The notes under the pieces are model-generated. The model did no database searches and had not been told where the DNA came from. It saw only the letters and a program-made list of their open reading frames with translations. Position numbers and translations under genes: made by a program. From contig NZ_JAUSXB010000001.1 of the NCBI RefSeq assembly GCF_030823375.1, forward strand, positions 2,790,001 to 2,854,000: 64,000 bases of DNA. Direction: 5' to 3'. The number at the start of each line of letters is the position of its first letter. Positions within the stretch are counted from its first letter, which is position 1. This document shows positions 8,103 to 18,019 of this stretch, piece by piece. Source of the DNA: Pseudarthrobacter siccitolerans. Its GTDB lineage: Bacteria; Actinomycetota; Actinomycetes; Actinomycetales; Micrococcaceae.

Positions 8103-10189
8103 TCCCCAACGTTGCCCCCGCACCTGCAGACTCCGCGGAGCCGACGGCGGCTGCCGTCCTTCCCAGGGCCCCGCGCCAAAGTGCCGCAAAGAAATTCTCC
8201 GGCAGCAAGCTGTTCGCCTCACCGGCGAGCATCGCCGGCGTGATTTGGCTGGCCGCGCTTGTGGTTGCCTCGCTCACCGCACCGCTGTGGCTGCCCTTCA
8301 AGACAGAGGACCAGGACTTCACCGCCGTCCTGTCCGGACCCACCTCCGCACACTGGCTCGGCACCGACGAACTGGGCCGGGACCTCCTGAGCCGCATCTT
8401 CGCCTCGGCAGCCGGCACCCTGGGGACGTCCATGATCACGGTGATTGTCGCCGTCGGCCTCGGAACCCTCCTGGCCATGCTGGCAGCAGCCGGCGGTGAA
8501 CGCGTGGAAAACGTCATCAGCCGCGCCACCGAAATCGTGATGTCCCTGCCCGGCACGGTGATCATCCTGGCCGTGATCGGTGCCGTGGGAACCAACATCC
8601 CGATGATCATGGGGATCCTGGGCGTGCTGATCTCTGCGGGCATCTACCGCGTGATGCTGGGCCAGGCGAAGTCCCTGCAGTCCCAGCTCTACGTGGACGC
8701 CGCCAAGGTGGACGGCATGGGCACGGCCGGCATCAGCTTCCGCCATGTGCTGCCCGGCCTGACCAACACGATCGTGGTCCAGGCGGCCCTGATCTTCGCC
8801 GTCGGCATGCTCATCCAGGCCGGTTTGGCGTTCATCGGCTTCGGCCCGCCGATCCCGCAGCCCAGCTGGGGCGGCATGATCCAGGGCGCCTCGCAGCACG
8901 TCTACGACGCCCCCTGGCTGATGGTTCCCACCGGTGCTGTACTGGCCCTGACAGTCCTGGCCGCCAATGCCATCGGCAACGCCCTCGGCAAGTCACCGAA
9001 TGCCACCGCCTCACACCTGCCCTCCGCCGCAGCCCGGCGGCAGCGGGCGAAAGCCGTCGCCGCAATCGCCGCGGCCGCGCAGGCTCCCAAGGACGCCGCG
9101 CAGGACACACTGAGCGTCCGCAACCTCTCCGTTGGGGTGGACTCTGTTGGTGCGGGCAAGGGGGTCCGCCTGGTCACGGACGTTTCCTTCGACGTCGAAC
9201 CCGGCACCGTCCTGGGCCTGGTGGGCGAATCCGGCTGCGGCAAGACCATGACCGCGCTGTCCCTCCTGGGTCTGCTGCCCTCCGGAGTGTCCGTGACCGG
9301 CGGCCAGATCCACTGGAACGGCAAGAACCTGGCTGCGGCCACGGACAAGGACATGGAAGGCATCCGCGGACGCGGGATCGCCCTCATCTCGCAGGAACCC
9401 ATGCGGGCACTGGACCCCATGTTCACCGTGGGTTACCAGCTCACGGCCACCATCCGGCGGCTCCGCGGGACGGGCAGGGCCGAAACAAAGGCCGAAGCCC
9501 TCGGCCTGCTGGAAAAAGTGGGCATCGTGGACGCCGCGCGCATCCTGAAAACCTACCCCCACCAGATCAGCGGCGGCATGGCCCAGCGCGTGGCCATCGC
9601 CCTGGCACTCGCCGGCCGACCCCGCCTCCTGGTGGCAGACGAACCCACCACCGCGCTGGACGTCACCGTCCAGGCCGAGATCCTTTCCCTGCTGCGCAGC
9701 CTGGTGAAGGACACCGGAATGTCCGTAGTGATGGTCACCCACGACCTTGGCGTGGTGGCCGACCTCTGCGACCAGGTGGCCGTGATGTACGCCGGCGAAG
9801 TAGTGGAGAACGGCCGGACGGACAGCATCCTGGACAACCCGCGCCACCCCTACACCCTGGCCCTGCTGGCAGCGGATCCGCACGCCAACCATGCTGCGGA
9901 CATGCCGGAGCGCCTCGCCACCATCAGCGGCCAGGTTCCCCAGCCCAAGGACTGGCCCAGCACCTGCCGGTTCGCCGCACGCTGCCAGTTCGCCGGGTCC
10001 GCCTGCCTCGTGCCCATCCCGCTGCTTCCCTCCGGTACCGGCGACGGCGTGGTGCGCTGCGTCAAAGCGGACGAACTCGCCGTCGAAGGCCTGGACTGGG
10101 TGGCCACCGACATACCCAGCCACCACATTCTGAACCTGTCCGAAGCCCCGGCTGTTGCAACCCGAACTGTTGAAAAGGATCCAGCATGA
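8099..10189 (+). CDS. Fused DppC-type permease and DppD-type ATPase
   Basis: A 696-residue single-chain fusion. The first ~300 residues form a DppC-type permease ([20 protein letters not shown], then the coupling loop [22 protein letters not shown]). A linker of charged and Ala-rich residues leads to an ABC ATPase with Walker A GESGCGKT, signature ISGGMAQR, Walker B LLVADEP and switch VTHD, ending in the oligopeptide-family Cys-rich tail [14 protein letters not shown]. Fusions of this order are normal in actinobacterial oligopeptide-type importers. It overlaps both neighbours by 4 nt. Confidence 0.92.
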   Translation: MIPNVAPAPADSAEPTAAAVLPRAPRQSAAKKFSGSKLFASPASIAGVIWLAALVVASLTAPLWLPFKTEDQDFTAVLSGPTSAHWLGTDELGRDLLSRIFASAAGTLGTSMITVIVAVGLGTLLAMLAAAGGERVENVISRATEIVMSLPGTVIILAVIGAVGTNIPMIMGILGVLISAGIYRVMLGQAKSLQSQLYVDAAKVDGMGTAGISFRHVLPGLTNTIVVQAALIFAVGMLIQAGLAFIGFGPPIPQPSWGGMIQGASQHVYDAPWLMVPTGAVLALTVLAANAIGNALGKSPNATASHLPSAAARRQRAKAVAAIAAAAQAPKDAAQDTLSVRNLSVGVDSVGAGKGVRLVTDVSFDVEPGTVLGLVGESGCGKTMTALSLLGLLPSGVSVTGGQIHWNGKNLAAATDKDMEGIRGRGIALISQEPMRALDPMFTVGYQLTATIRRLRGTGRAETKAEALGLLEKVGIVDAARILKTYPHQISGGMAQRVAIALALAGRPRLLVADEPTTALDVTVQAEILSLLRSLVKDTGMSVVMVTHDLGVVADLCDQVAVMYAGEVVENGRTDSILDNPRHPYTLALLAADPHANHAADMPERLATISGQVPQPKDWPSTCRFAARCQFAGSACLVPIPLLPSGTGDGVVRCVKADELAVEGLDWVATDIPSHHILNLSEAPAVATRTVEKDPA

Positions 10190-11196
10190 GCACCGCAACC
10201 TCGGTCCGCCCGGAAGCACCGCTGCCCGCTGCCGCCCAGCCTCTGCTGGAAGTCAAGGACCTGGTGGTCCGGTACGGACGTGGCCGCAAGGCAGTCGCCG
10301 CACCCGCCGCCGTCGACGGTGTCAGCTTCAGCATTGCCCCCGGGGAAACCGTGGGCCTGGTAGGGGAGTCCGGTTCCGGCAAGTCGACCATCGGCAAGGC
10401 GATCCTGGGCCTGCAGAAGGTCTCCGGCGGGTCCATCACCTACCAGGGCAAGGACATCACCTCGGCCGGCGCATCGCAGCGCAGGGCGTTGGGCGGGGAA
10501 CTGCGGGCCGTTTTCCAGGACCCCAACTCCTCGCTGAACCCCCGCAACACCGTGGGCTCCTCGCTGGCAGAACCGCTCCGGCTCCGCGGCGTGAACGCGG
10601 CCGAGGCCCGGCAGCGCGCCGAGGACATGCTGGAACGCGTGGGCCTGCCGCGGGAAGCCGTTGACCGGTACCCCAGCCAGTTCTCCGGCGGCCAGCGCCA
10701 GCGCATCTCGGTTGCCCGCGCCCTCATCTGCGACCCCAACCTGGTGGTCTGCGACGAAGCCGTGAGCGCACTGGACCTCTCAACGCAGGCCCAGGTCCTG
10801 AACCTCCTGGCCGACCTGCGGGACGAGCGCGGCCTGGGCTACCTGTTCATCGCCCACGACATCGCGGTGGTCCAGTTCCTGGCCCAGCGCGTGGTGGTCC
10901 TTTATCGTGGGCAGGTAATGGAAAGCGGACCCGCCGCCGCGGTCACCGAGAACCCCAAGCATCCGTTTACCCAGGCCCTCGTGGCCGCGTCACCCGTGCC
11001 GCGCCCCGCGGAGCAGGCCGCGCGCCGGCAGGCCCGCGAGTCGCTCGGCGTACGCACGGGCGCGGCCGCCGTGCCCGAGCCCGGCGGCTGCCCCTTCCGG
11101 CTGCGCTGCCCGTTGGCGACGGATCTCTGCGCCGCCGAACGCCCGGCCCTTCGCACAGTGGGCGGTTCCGACGTCGCCTGCCACTACGCCTCCTGA
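10186..11196 (+). CDS. ABC transporter ATP-binding protein, DppF/OppF type
   Basis: A 336-residue second ATPase pairing with the fused DppD domain. Walker A GESGSGKST, Q-loop QDPNSSLNPR, signature FSGGQRQR, Walker B LVVCDEAVSALD and switch AHD are all present. The C-terminal oligopeptide extension includes Cys in CPFRLRCPLATDLC. Its start overlaps the previous stop by 4 nt. It completes the importer; the next gene is the rhamnosidase. Confidence 0.92.
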   Translation: MSTATSVRPEAPLPAAAQPLLEVKDLVVRYGRGRKAVAAPAAVDGVSFSIAPGETVGLVGESGSGKSTIGKAILGLQKVSGGSITYQGKDITSAGASQRRALGGELRAVFQDPNSSLNPRNTVGSSLAEPLRLRGVNAAEARQRAEDMLERVGLPREAVDRYPSQFSGGQRQRISVARALICDPNLVVCDEAVSALDLSTQAQVLNLLADLRDERGLGYLFIAHDIAVVQFLAQRVVVLYRGQVMESGPAAAVTENPKHPFTQALVAASPVPRPAEQAARRQARESLGVRTGAAAVPEPGGCPFRLRCPLATDLCAAERPALRTVGGSDVACHYAS

Positions 11197-11262
11197 CCAC
11201 CTTTCCTTAAGCAACTTTCCTTCCGCCACCCCGTGGCGGCCAGCAGAACGGAACACCACCAC

Positions 11263-13557
11263 ATGCCAACGGCACCCTGGCAAGCAGCCATGATCACCCC
11301 CAATGAAGACTTCGACGGCGCCCCGCTTCTGCGCAAGGAGTTCCAGCTGGCGAAGGGACATGGCGCCGTTACCAAGGCGACGCTGCGGGCCACGGCCTAC
11401 GGCGTTTACGAGGCCCTGATCAACGGGGTACCGGTAGGCGAGGACGTGCTGAGCCCGGGCTGGAGCTCGTACGAGTGGCGGCTCCGCTACCGCAGCTACG
11501 ACGTCACGGCGCTGGTGCAGCCGGCCACGGTCATCGGAGTGTCCCTGGGCAACGGCTGGTACCGCGGGCGCCTCGCCTGGCACGGCATGTCCGGGCTGTA
11601 CGGCGACAAGCTGGGCTTCTTCGGGCAGCTGGATGTTGAGTTCGAAGACGGATATGTCCAGTCCGTGGCCTCGGATTCCTCCTGGCACTCCGGCCCGTCG
11701 GCTACCACTGCCAACGACCTCTACGACGGCCAGACCATTGACGCGCGCCGGAACCAGCGCGGCTGGGCCGAGCCGGACTTCGACGCCGGTACGTCTGCCG
11801 GGTGGGCCGGCGTGCACACGCTCGAGTTCGACGTCGACCGGCTGGCCGAGCCGGTGGGCCCGCCCGTGGTGCGCACCGACGTCGTCAAACCCCAGCAAGT
11901 CTTCACCTCGCCCAGCGGCAAGACCCTCGTGGACTTCGGCCAGAACCTGGTGGGCTGGCTTCGGTTCACCGTCCAGGGCGAGGCCGGGCATGCCATCACG
12001 GTCCGCCACGCCGAAGTGCTGGAGGACGGCGAGCTGGGCGTCCGCCCGCTCCGCTCCGCCAAGGCCACGGACACGTTTATCCTCTCCGGCGGCGAGGACT
12101 TCTTTGAGCCCACCAAGACGTTCCACGGCTTCCGCTACGCCGAGGTTTCCGGCTGGCCCGGCACGCTGACCGGGGACTCGCTGGAGGCGGTGGTGGTCCA
12201 CTCCGAACTGGAGCGCACCGGCACCTTCGAGTGCTCCAACGAACTCGTAAACCAGTTGCACCGCAACACCGTCTGGGGCCTCCGGGGCAACTTCCTGGAC
12301 CTGCCCACGGACTGCCCCCAGCGTGATGAGCGGCTCGGCTGGACCGGCGACATCGGCGTTTTCGCGCCCACCGCGGCGTTCCTCTACGACGTCAAGGGCT
12401 TCCTGCAGGACTGGCTCCTGGACCTGGCTGCCGAGCAGAAAGCAGCCGACGGCCTGGTTCCCATCACCGTCCCTGACGCCCTCAAGTATTGCCCGCAGCC
12501 GGCCGAGTTCCCGTCACCGGAATCGTCAGCGCTCTGGAGCGAAGCGTCCGTCTGGGTGCCGTGGGCGCTGTGGGAGGCCTACGGTGATGACACCGTGCTG
12601 AAGAACCAGTATGAATCGATGACTTCTCATACCCGACGGGTGGAAGGCCTGCTGTCTCCCACCGGTCTTTGGGACCAGGGCTTCCAGTTCGGTGACTGGC
12701 TGGACCCGGATGCCGATCCGGACAAGCCGTGGGATGCGAAGGCGGACACCGGCGTGGTGGCCACCACGTGCATGTACCGCACCGCCTCCATTACCGCCAA
12801 AACCGCGCGGCTGCTGGGACACCAGGAGGACGCCGAGTACTTCGAGCAGCTGGCGGCACGGGTCCAGGCCTCGTTCCTGGAGCACTATGTTGCCGCCGAC
12901 GGCACCATCCATAGCGACTGCACCACCGTCTACGCGCTGGCGATTGCCTTCGGCATCCTTCCCGGCGCCGAGCATGTTGACTTCGCCGGGGAACGTCTCG
13001 CCGAGCTGGTCCGGAAGAACAACTACCGCGTGTCCACCGGTTTCGCCGGCACCCCCTTCATCACCGGCGCGCTGACGGACACCGGCCACAGCGCGGAGGC
13101 GTACAGGCTGCTGCTGGAACAGGGCTGCCCGTCGTGGCTGTACCCGGTGACCATGGGCGCCACCACCGTGTGGGAGCGCTGGGACTCCATGCTTCCGGAC
13201 GGCACCATCAACCCGGGCGAGATGACCAGCTTCAACCACTACGCGCTGGGCGCCGTGGCCGACTGGATGCACAAGGGAATCGGCGGCATCAGCCCGCTCG
13301 CCCCGGGGTACAGCAAGGTCCGGATTGCGCCGGTCCCGGGCGAAGGCATCGACTGGGCCAGGACGTCCCTGAAAACGCCGCACGGAACCATCCGCGTGGA
13401 ATGGAAGCACGACGACGGTGAGTTCCACCTCGAGGTGACGGTACCTGGGGGAGTGGAGGCCGACGTCGTCCTTCCGGGCGGCGGGCAGCACACCGTCGGC
13501 GGCGGCACGCATAGCTTCACCGCGGCTGTCGCGCTCGCCGTCCCGGCGGGGTTGTAG
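11263..13557 (+). CDS. GH78 alpha-L-rhamnosidase
   Basis: An inverting glycosidase releasing L-rhamnose from rhamnogalacturonan fragments or plant glycosides. The 764-residue product has the bacterial GH78 layout: N-terminal beta-domains (LLRKEFQLAKG, GVSLGNGWYRGRLAW), then an (alpha/alpha)6 barrel with the catalytic-acid motif DCPQRDERLGWTGD, and further on WERWDSMLPDG and GEMTSFNHYALGAV, followed by a small C-terminal beta domain. No signal peptide, so it acts on imported oligosaccharide. ATG 11263 is chosen; an in-frame GTG lies at 11233. It follows the ABC importer by 66 nt and is likely in the same operon. Confidence 0.95.
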   Translation: MPTAPWQAAMITPNEDFDGAPLLRKEFQLAKGHGAVTKATLRATAYGVYEALINGVPVGEDVLSPGWSSYEWRLRYRSYDVTALVQPATVIGVSLGNGWYRGRLAWHGMSGLYGDKLGFFGQLDVEFEDGYVQSVASDSSWHSGPSATTANDLYDGQTIDARRNQRGWAEPDFDAGTSAGWAGVHTLEFDVDRLAEPVGPPVVRTDVVKPQQVFTSPSGKTLVDFGQNLVGWLRFTVQGEAGHAITVRHAEVLEDGELGVRPLRSAKATDTFILSGGEDFFEPTKTFHGFRYAEVSGWPGTLTGDSLEAVVVHSELERTGTFECSNELVNQLHRNTVWGLRGNFLDLPTDCPQRDERLGWTGDIGVFAPTAAFLYDVKGFLQDWLLDLAAEQKAADGLVPITVPDALKYCPQPAEFPSPESSALWSEASVWVPWALWEAYGDDTVLKNQYESMTSHTRRVEGLLSPTGLWDQGFQFGDWLDPDADPDKPWDAKADTGVVATTCMYRTASITAKTARLLGHQEDAEYFEQLAARVQASFLEHYVAADGTIHSDCTTVYALAIAFGILPGAEHVDFAGERLAELVRKNNYRVSTGFAGTPFITGALTDTGHSAEAYRLLLEQGCPSWLYPVTMGATTVWERWDSMLPDGTINPGEMTSFNHYALGAVADWMHKGIGGISPLAPGYSKVRIAPVPGEGIDWARTSLKTPHGTIRVEWKHDDGEFHLEVTVPGGVEADVVLPGGGQHTVGGGTHSFTAAVALAVPAGL

Positions 13558-13562
13558 GCGCT

Positions 13563-14390
13563 GTGGCAGCTGTGGCTAATACAGCCGGAGAGCTACTCGT
13601 GGTGGATAACGACTTCGGTGGCGATCCTGACGGCCTCGTGTCCCTCGCACATATCCTCTTGCGTTCCGGCCCGGGTATGACCGTCCTGGTGACGACGTCT
13701 CCTCTGGATCCGGGACTGGCCGAAGCCGCCGGCGCAGACCCTGCAACCACGGCCGGCCGTGGCGCAGATCTTGCCGAGCAACTCCTGGAGTTAATGCGGA
13801 TCAGCGGTGTAAGGGTGATCACGGGTGCGGAGGCCACCGGGATCACGCCCGAGCAGGTGAGTCCGGCGGCACGCGCCATCACTGAGGAGTCCTCACGCTT
13901 CGAGCGGACCACAATTCTCTGTGGAGGACCACTGACTAACATCGCTGCCGCGCTGCGGCTTGACCCGCCACTCGCTCGCAGGGCGATGCTGGTGTGGGTG
14001 GGGGGAACGCTGGCTGAAGCGGACCGCGGAGAGTACAACTCCGACACTGACCTGGAAGCTGCAAGGGAGGTCGTGGCGTCAGGGATGCCCCTTGTGAGAA
14101 TCCCCTCGGAGGAGTACTCGCGCATGACCATTCCGGTGCATGCAGTGAAGAATGAGCTTGCAGCCGAGTCGGCAGTCGGTTCCTGGCTGGCGGAGCGCCT
14201 GCTCGACGTTCCGCCCTTCGTGCAGCTGGGCGCAACGTTGACGCTTGGTGACAGCGTTCTGGTGGCGTTTCTGCCAGGCGTCGATGCGCTTGCCAGGCAG
14301 GTTGCCCCGGGAACAGTAGTTCACAACCAGGTGGACGGCGCCGCGCTGTGGGACGATCTGATGCGCCAGCTTGTGGCGCAAGGTAGTTAG
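13563..14390 (+). CDS. Inosine/uridine-type nucleoside hydrolase
   Basis: A 275-residue member of the IU-nucleoside hydrolase family, which hydrolyses N-ribosidic bonds of nucleosides. The calcium-binding N-terminal motif reads DNDFGGDPDGL, close to but not identical with the canonical DxDxxxDD, and GGPLTNIAAAL is typical. The GTG start lies 5 nt after the rhamnosidase stop, so translation is coupled. Its place behind a rhamnosidase is odd for a purine or pyrimidine salvage enzyme. The altered metal motif and context allow a different N- or O-riboside substrate. Confidence 0.82.
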   Translation: MAAVANTAGELLVVDNDFGGDPDGLVSLAHILLRSGPGMTVLVTTSPLDPGLAEAAGADPATTAGRGADLAEQLLELMRISGVRVITGAEATGITPEQVSPAARAITEESSRFERTTILCGGPLTNIAAALRLDPPLARRAMLVWVGGTLAEADRGEYNSDTDLEAAREVVASGMPLVRIPSEEYSRMTIPVHAVKNELAAESAVGSWLAERLLDVPPFVQLGATLTLGDSVLVAFLPGVDALARQVAPGTVVHNQVDGAALWDDLMRQLVAQGS

Positions 14391-14504
14391 CCAGTTCGTT
14401 CAGCGGGTACGGTGGATTTCCACCTCTGGATCGCTTTGTTTCCGCGTGGTAATTTGACCCTCTTACGTCGCTTACAGGGAGCGATCCAGGAGGAGGGCCA
14501 GCTC

Positions 14505-15083
14505 ATGAGTGATACCAATTCCGCCGGAACGAACGTGGACGTCGTGGACATCCTGACCAGCGATCACCAGGACATGATTGCGCTGATCGGGCAGATTAAG
14601 GGTGCGTCCGAGGACAGCCAGCGCAGGGACCTGGCGGACACCCTGATCGCGGAGGTGATGCGCCATGCCGTCGCCGAGGAAATGTACGTGTACCCCGCCA
14701 TTGAGGACCACGTGCCCAACGGCAAGGACGAAGTTGAACATGACAAAAAGGAGCACGACGAGATCGTCAAGCTGATGAAACGGCTGGAAAAGGTGGAGCC
14801 TTCCGACCAGACCTTTATGGAACTGGTCCAGGAGCTCGAAGACAAACTGAGGCATCACGCCAATGACGAGGAAACCGAACAGTTTCCCAAGCTCCGCCTG
14901 CACATCCCGCGCGAAAAACTCGTCGACATCGGCGAAAAAGTGGAGAAAGCGAAAAAGCTGGCGCCCACGAGGCCACACCCGAGCGCACCGCATTCGGAGT
15001 TGTTCCACAAGACCCTGGGCGCCGGCGTTGGCATGGTGGACCGGATCCGGGACAAACTGACCGGCAGGCACACAGACTCGTAG
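14505..15083 (+). CDS. Hemerythrin/HHE domain protein
   Basis: A 192-residue helical protein with His and Glu ligands spread as in HHE cation-binding proteins: TSDHQDMIALI, RHAVAEEMYVYPAIEDH, EVEHDKKEHDEIVKLM, and HHANDEETEQFP. Such proteins bind a di-iron centre and are linked to oxygen, nitric oxide or redox stress. ATG 14505 follows an AGGAGGAG site at good spacing. Charged, Lys-rich C-terminus; cytoplasmic. It is not functionally tied to the sugar genes before it, and it converges with the regulator on the opposite strand. Confidence 0.87.
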   Translation: MSDTNSAGTNVDVVDILTSDHQDMIALIGQIKGASEDSQRRDLADTLIAEVMRHAVAEEMYVYPAIEDHVPNGKDEVEHDKKEHDEIVKLMKRLEKVEPSDQTFMELVQELEDKLRHHANDEETEQFPKLRLHIPREKLVDIGEKVEKAKKLAPTRPHPSAPHSELFHKTLGAGVGMVDRIRDKLTGRHTDS

Positions 15084-15110
15084 GGCCGGGGGTTGGGCAG
15101 CTGGTTGTAG

Positions 15111-15950
15111 TTAGCTGCCCGCTGAGAGGAGCCGCTGGATCTGCTCCGCGGCGTCACTGTCCGGCGCGGGGGTGTACACCACGATGTGGAGGTCGGGCCG
15201 GTCCGAGGGTGACACCTGGTGGTGTTCCAGCCGGAGGACGCCCACCGCCGGGTGGTGGAACAGCCGTTCACGGGATTCGAAACCGAGGATGTCGTACCGG
15301 TCCCAGCCCTCCTTGAACTCCGGGCTGGTCTCCTTGAGCCGCTCCACCTGGTACGCCACGTCCGGATCGCCGAGCCGCTGCCCTGCTTCGGCCCGGAACT
15401 CGGCAAGGAACCGCCTGCTGGTGACGTCCCAGTCGGGGAGCAGCTCCCGGACGTAGGGGTCCGTGAAGACCAGCCACAGCAGGTTCCGTTCCGGGGCGGC
15501 AACGTTGGCGATGTTGGGATACAGAGCGGCGTAGGCCCTGTTCCAGCCCGTAACGCTCCAGTCCGGTGCCAGCGCGAAGGCCGGGTTGGGGCCGAGGGCA
15601 TTGAGAAGCCGCTGGATGTGGGGAGGGGCGTCAGCAGCCACGGGCCCTGCGGTTATGGGCGAGGAATAGCCGGCGAGGGACAGGACATAGGAGCGCCCCG
15701 TCTCCGAGAGGTGCAGGGTCCGGACCACGGCTTCCAGGACTTCCCGGGAGGGCCTGATGTCCCGTCCCTGCTCCAGCCACGTGTACCAGGTGACGCTGAC
15801 CCCGGAAAGGAACGCGACCTCTTCCCGCCGCAGCCCCCGCTCACGCCTGCGGGCGACGGGCGGCAAACCATACTCGGAGCGCAGGGCCTGGTCCCGGCGT
15901 GCCCGCAGGAACAGGCCCAGTTCCTTGCGCTTGTCGCCTGCCTCTTTCAC
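15111..15950 (-). CDS. Helix-turn-helix regulator with MmyB-like domain
   Basis: About 279 residues. An N-terminal XRE-type HTH (ELGLFLRARRDQAL, RGLRREEVAFLSGVSVTWYTWLEQGR) is followed by the MmyB-like ligand-binding domain (NLLWLVFTDP, HHPAVGVLRLEHHQVSPSDRPDLHIVVYTPAP). The start is uncertain: GTG 15950 or GTG 15962. The same frame stays open far upstream across ilvD, but that part is antisense to ilvD and is not used. Divergent from ilvD, with a palindrome-rich region at its own start that suggests autoregulation. Ligand unknown. Confidence 0.85.
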   Translation of the reverse strand: MKEAGDKRKELGLFLRARRDQALRSEYGLPPVARRRERGLRREEVAFLSGVSVTWYTWLEQGRDIRPSREVLEAVVRTLHLSETGRSYVLSLAGYSSPITAGPVAADAPPHIQRLLNALGPNPAFALAPDWSVTGWNRAYAALYPNIANVAAPERNLLWLVFTDPYVRELLPDWDVTSRRFLAEFRAEAGQRLGDPDVAYQVERLKETSPEFKEGWDRYDILGFESRERLFHHPAVGVLRLEHHQVSPSDRPDLHIVVYTPAPDSDAAEQIQRLLSAGS

Positions 15951-15960
15951 GGCATCTAAC

Positions 15961-15990
15961 ACTAGTACCCAGGTACTCCTACTACTAGTA
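15961..15990. promoter_or_regulatory. Palindrome cluster at the divergent regulator/ilvD region
   Basis: A perfect palindrome AGTACC-CA-GGTACT (15964-15977) is flanked by two copies of ACTAGTA (15961-15967 and 15984-15990). It sits at the 5' end of the MmyB-type regulator gene, about 50 bp from ilvD. Autoregulation by the HTH protein is the simple reading. Confidence 0.45.
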
Positions 15991-16037
15991 TCAGCACTGT
16001 CTTCCGCCTTTTGGCCGGGCAGGGCAGGATCGGTAGC

Positions 16038-17903
16038 ATGCCTGCACTCCGCTCCAGAACTGTCACCCACGGCCGCAACATGGCCGGAGCCCGCGCACTG
16101 CTGCGCGCCTCCGGCGTCGCCAACTCGGACATCGGCAAGCCGATCATCGCCGTCGCCAACTCCTTTACCGAATTCGTCCCGGGGCATACCCACCTCGCCC
16201 CTGTGGGCCGGATCGTGTCCGACGCGATCCTCGCCGCCGGAGCTGTACCGCGCGAGTTCAACACCATTGCCGTGGACGACGGGATCGCCATGGGCCACAG
16301 CGGCATGCTGTACTCGCTGCCTTCCCGCGACCTGATCGCCGACTCGGTGGAGTACATGGTCAACGCACACTGCGCCGACGCGCTGGTCTGCATCTCCAAC
16401 TGCGACAAGATCACTCCGGGCATGCTCATGGCGGCGCTGCGCCTGAACATCCCCGTAGTGTTCGTCTCCGGCGGCCCCATGGAGGCCGGCCGCGTGACCC
16501 TGACCGACGGCTCCGTGCGCTCCCTGGACCTGGTGAACGCGATCTCCGACGCGGTTGACGAATCCATCTCCGATGAAGACATCAACCTCATCGAAGAAAA
16601 CGCCTGCCCCACCTGCGGTTCCTGCTCGGGCATGTTCACCGCCAACTCCATGAACTGCCTTGCCGAGGCGATCGGCCTGGCCCTGCCGGGCAACGGCTCC
16701 GTGCTGGCCACCCACACCGCCCGCAAGGCGCTGTACGAGAAGGCCGGTTCCACCGTCGTCGAGCTGGTGAAGCGCTATTACGACGGCGACGACGACTCGG
16801 TGTTGCCCCGCTCCATCGCCACCGCGAAGGCTTTCGACAACGCCATGGCCCTGGACATCTCCATGGGCGGCTCCACCAACACCATCCTGCACCTGCTGGC
16901 CGCAGCCCAGGAGGCGGGTGTGGACTATGGCCTGGCCGAGATGGACGCAAAATCCCGCCAGGTGCCCTGCCTGGCAAAGGTGGCCCCGAACGTCGCCAAG
17001 GACAAGACCTACTACATGGAGGACGTGCACCGCGCCGGCGGCATCCCCGCCCTGCTGGGCGAGCTGAACCGCGGCGGCCTCCTGCACAAGGATGTCCACT
17101 CCGTGCACTCCGCTGACCTGGACGGCTGGCTGGATGACTGGGATATCCGCGGCGGCAAGGCCACGGAAGAAGCCAAGGCCCTGTGGCACGCGGCTCCCGG
17201 CGGCGTCCGCTCGTCCACCGCGTTCTCCCAGTCGAACGAGTGGACCTCCCTCGACACCGACGCCGCCGAAGGCTGCATCCGCTCTGTGGAGCATGCCTAC
17301 TCCAAGGACGGCGGACTGGCCGTGCTCCGCGGCAACGTGGCCATCGACGGGGCCGTGGTGAAGACCGCCGGCGTGGACGAGTCCATCTGGACCTTCGAGG
17401 GCCCGGCCGTGGTGTGCGAGTCCCAGGACGAAGCCGTGGAAAAGATCCTGAACAAGGCCGTCAAGGAAGGCGACGTAGTGGTCATCCGCTACGAAGGCCC
17501 GCGCGGCGGTCCGGGCATGCAGGAAATGCTCTACCCGACGTCGTTCCTCAAGGGGCGCGGCCTGGGCAAGAAGTGCGCCCTCATCACGGACGGCCGCTTT
17601 TCCGGCGGCACCTCCGGCCTGTCGATCGGGCACATCTCCCCGGAGGCTGCCTCCGGCGGCACCATCGCCCTGGTGGAGAACGGCGACATCATCAGCATCG
17701 ACATCACGACGCGCAGCCTCCAGCTGCAGGTCTCCGACGAGGTCCTCGCCGAACGCCGTGAAAAACTGGAAGCCAATGGCGGTTACAAGGCCAAGAACCG
17801 GGACCGCCTGGTCTCGCCGGCACTCCGGGCCTACGCCGCCATGGCACTGTCTGCGGACAAGGGCGCGGTGCGCGACGTCTCACTGGTGGAGAACCTCGGC
17901 TAG
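16038..17903 (+). CDS. ilvD: Dihydroxy-acid dehydratase
   Basis: Fe-S dehydratase of valine, isoleucine and leucine synthesis, converting 2,3-dihydroxy acids to 2-keto acids. The 621-residue product starts [20 protein letters not shown], matching the family N-terminus, so ATG 16038 is used. Cluster-binding cysteines appear in [12 protein letters not shown] and [13 protein letters not shown], with the later [10 protein letters not shown] and [14 protein letters not shown] blocks. ILVD/EDD members also include sugar-acid dehydratases, but length and motifs favour the biosynthetic enzyme. It stands alone, followed by a strong terminator. Confidence 0.95.
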   Translation: MPALRSRTVTHGRNMAGARALLRASGVANSDIGKPIIAVANSFTEFVPGHTHLAPVGRIVSDAILAAGAVPREFNTIAVDDGIAMGHSGMLYSLPSRDLIADSVEYMVNAHCADALVCISNCDKITPGMLMAALRLNIPVVFVSGGPMEAGRVTLTDGSVRSLDLVNAISDAVDESISDEDINLIEENACPTCGSCSGMFTANSMNCLAEAIGLALPGNGSVLATHTARKALYEKAGSTVVELVKRYYDGDDDSVLPRSIATAKAFDNAMALDISMGGSTNTILHLLAAAQEAGVDYGLAEMDAKSRQVPCLAKVAPNVAKDKTYYMEDVHRAGGIPALLGELNRGGLLHKDVHSVHSADLDGWLDDWDIRGGKATEEAKALWHAAPGGVRSSTAFSQSNEWTSLDTDAAEGCIRSVEHAYSKDGGLAVLRGNVAIDGAVVKTAGVDESIWTFEGPAVVCESQDEAVEKILNKAVKEGDVVVIRYEGPRGGPGMQEMLYPTSFLKGRGLGKKCALITDGRFSGGTSGLSIGHISPEAASGGTIALVENGDIISIDITTRSLQLQVSDEVLAERREKLEANGGYKAKNRDRLVSPALRAYAAMALSADKGAVRDVSLVENLG

Positions 17904-17917
17904 CCGCCTTTGGGGCC

Positions 17918-17957
17918 AACGCGCCCGGCACCGGCTTATTCGGTACCGGGCGCGTTT
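17918..17957 (+). terminator. Terminator after ilvD
   Basis: AACGCGCCCGG pairs perfectly with CCGGGCGCGTT (17918-17928 with 17946-17956), with further partial pairing inside, followed by TTT. It closes the ilvD transcript. Confidence 0.75.
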
Positions 17958-18019
17958 CCGGCAGCAGGGTGTGGCGTGCATCTGCGAGGATGTGCGAAGG
18001 AAAATTCCCAGGAGGATGC

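Noticed and set aside
8099..10189. Permease-ATPase fusion considered an assembly or frame error
   Set aside because: The same fusion order occurs independently at 41262-43049 and is common in actinobacteria; the frame is continuous.
15951..17633. Long open frame continuing upstream of the MmyB-type regulator on the minus strand
   Set aside because: It is antisense to the whole first part of ilvD, Gly/His/Val-rich without any domain pattern, and a normal HTH-protein start exists at 15950 or 15962. High-GC shadow.
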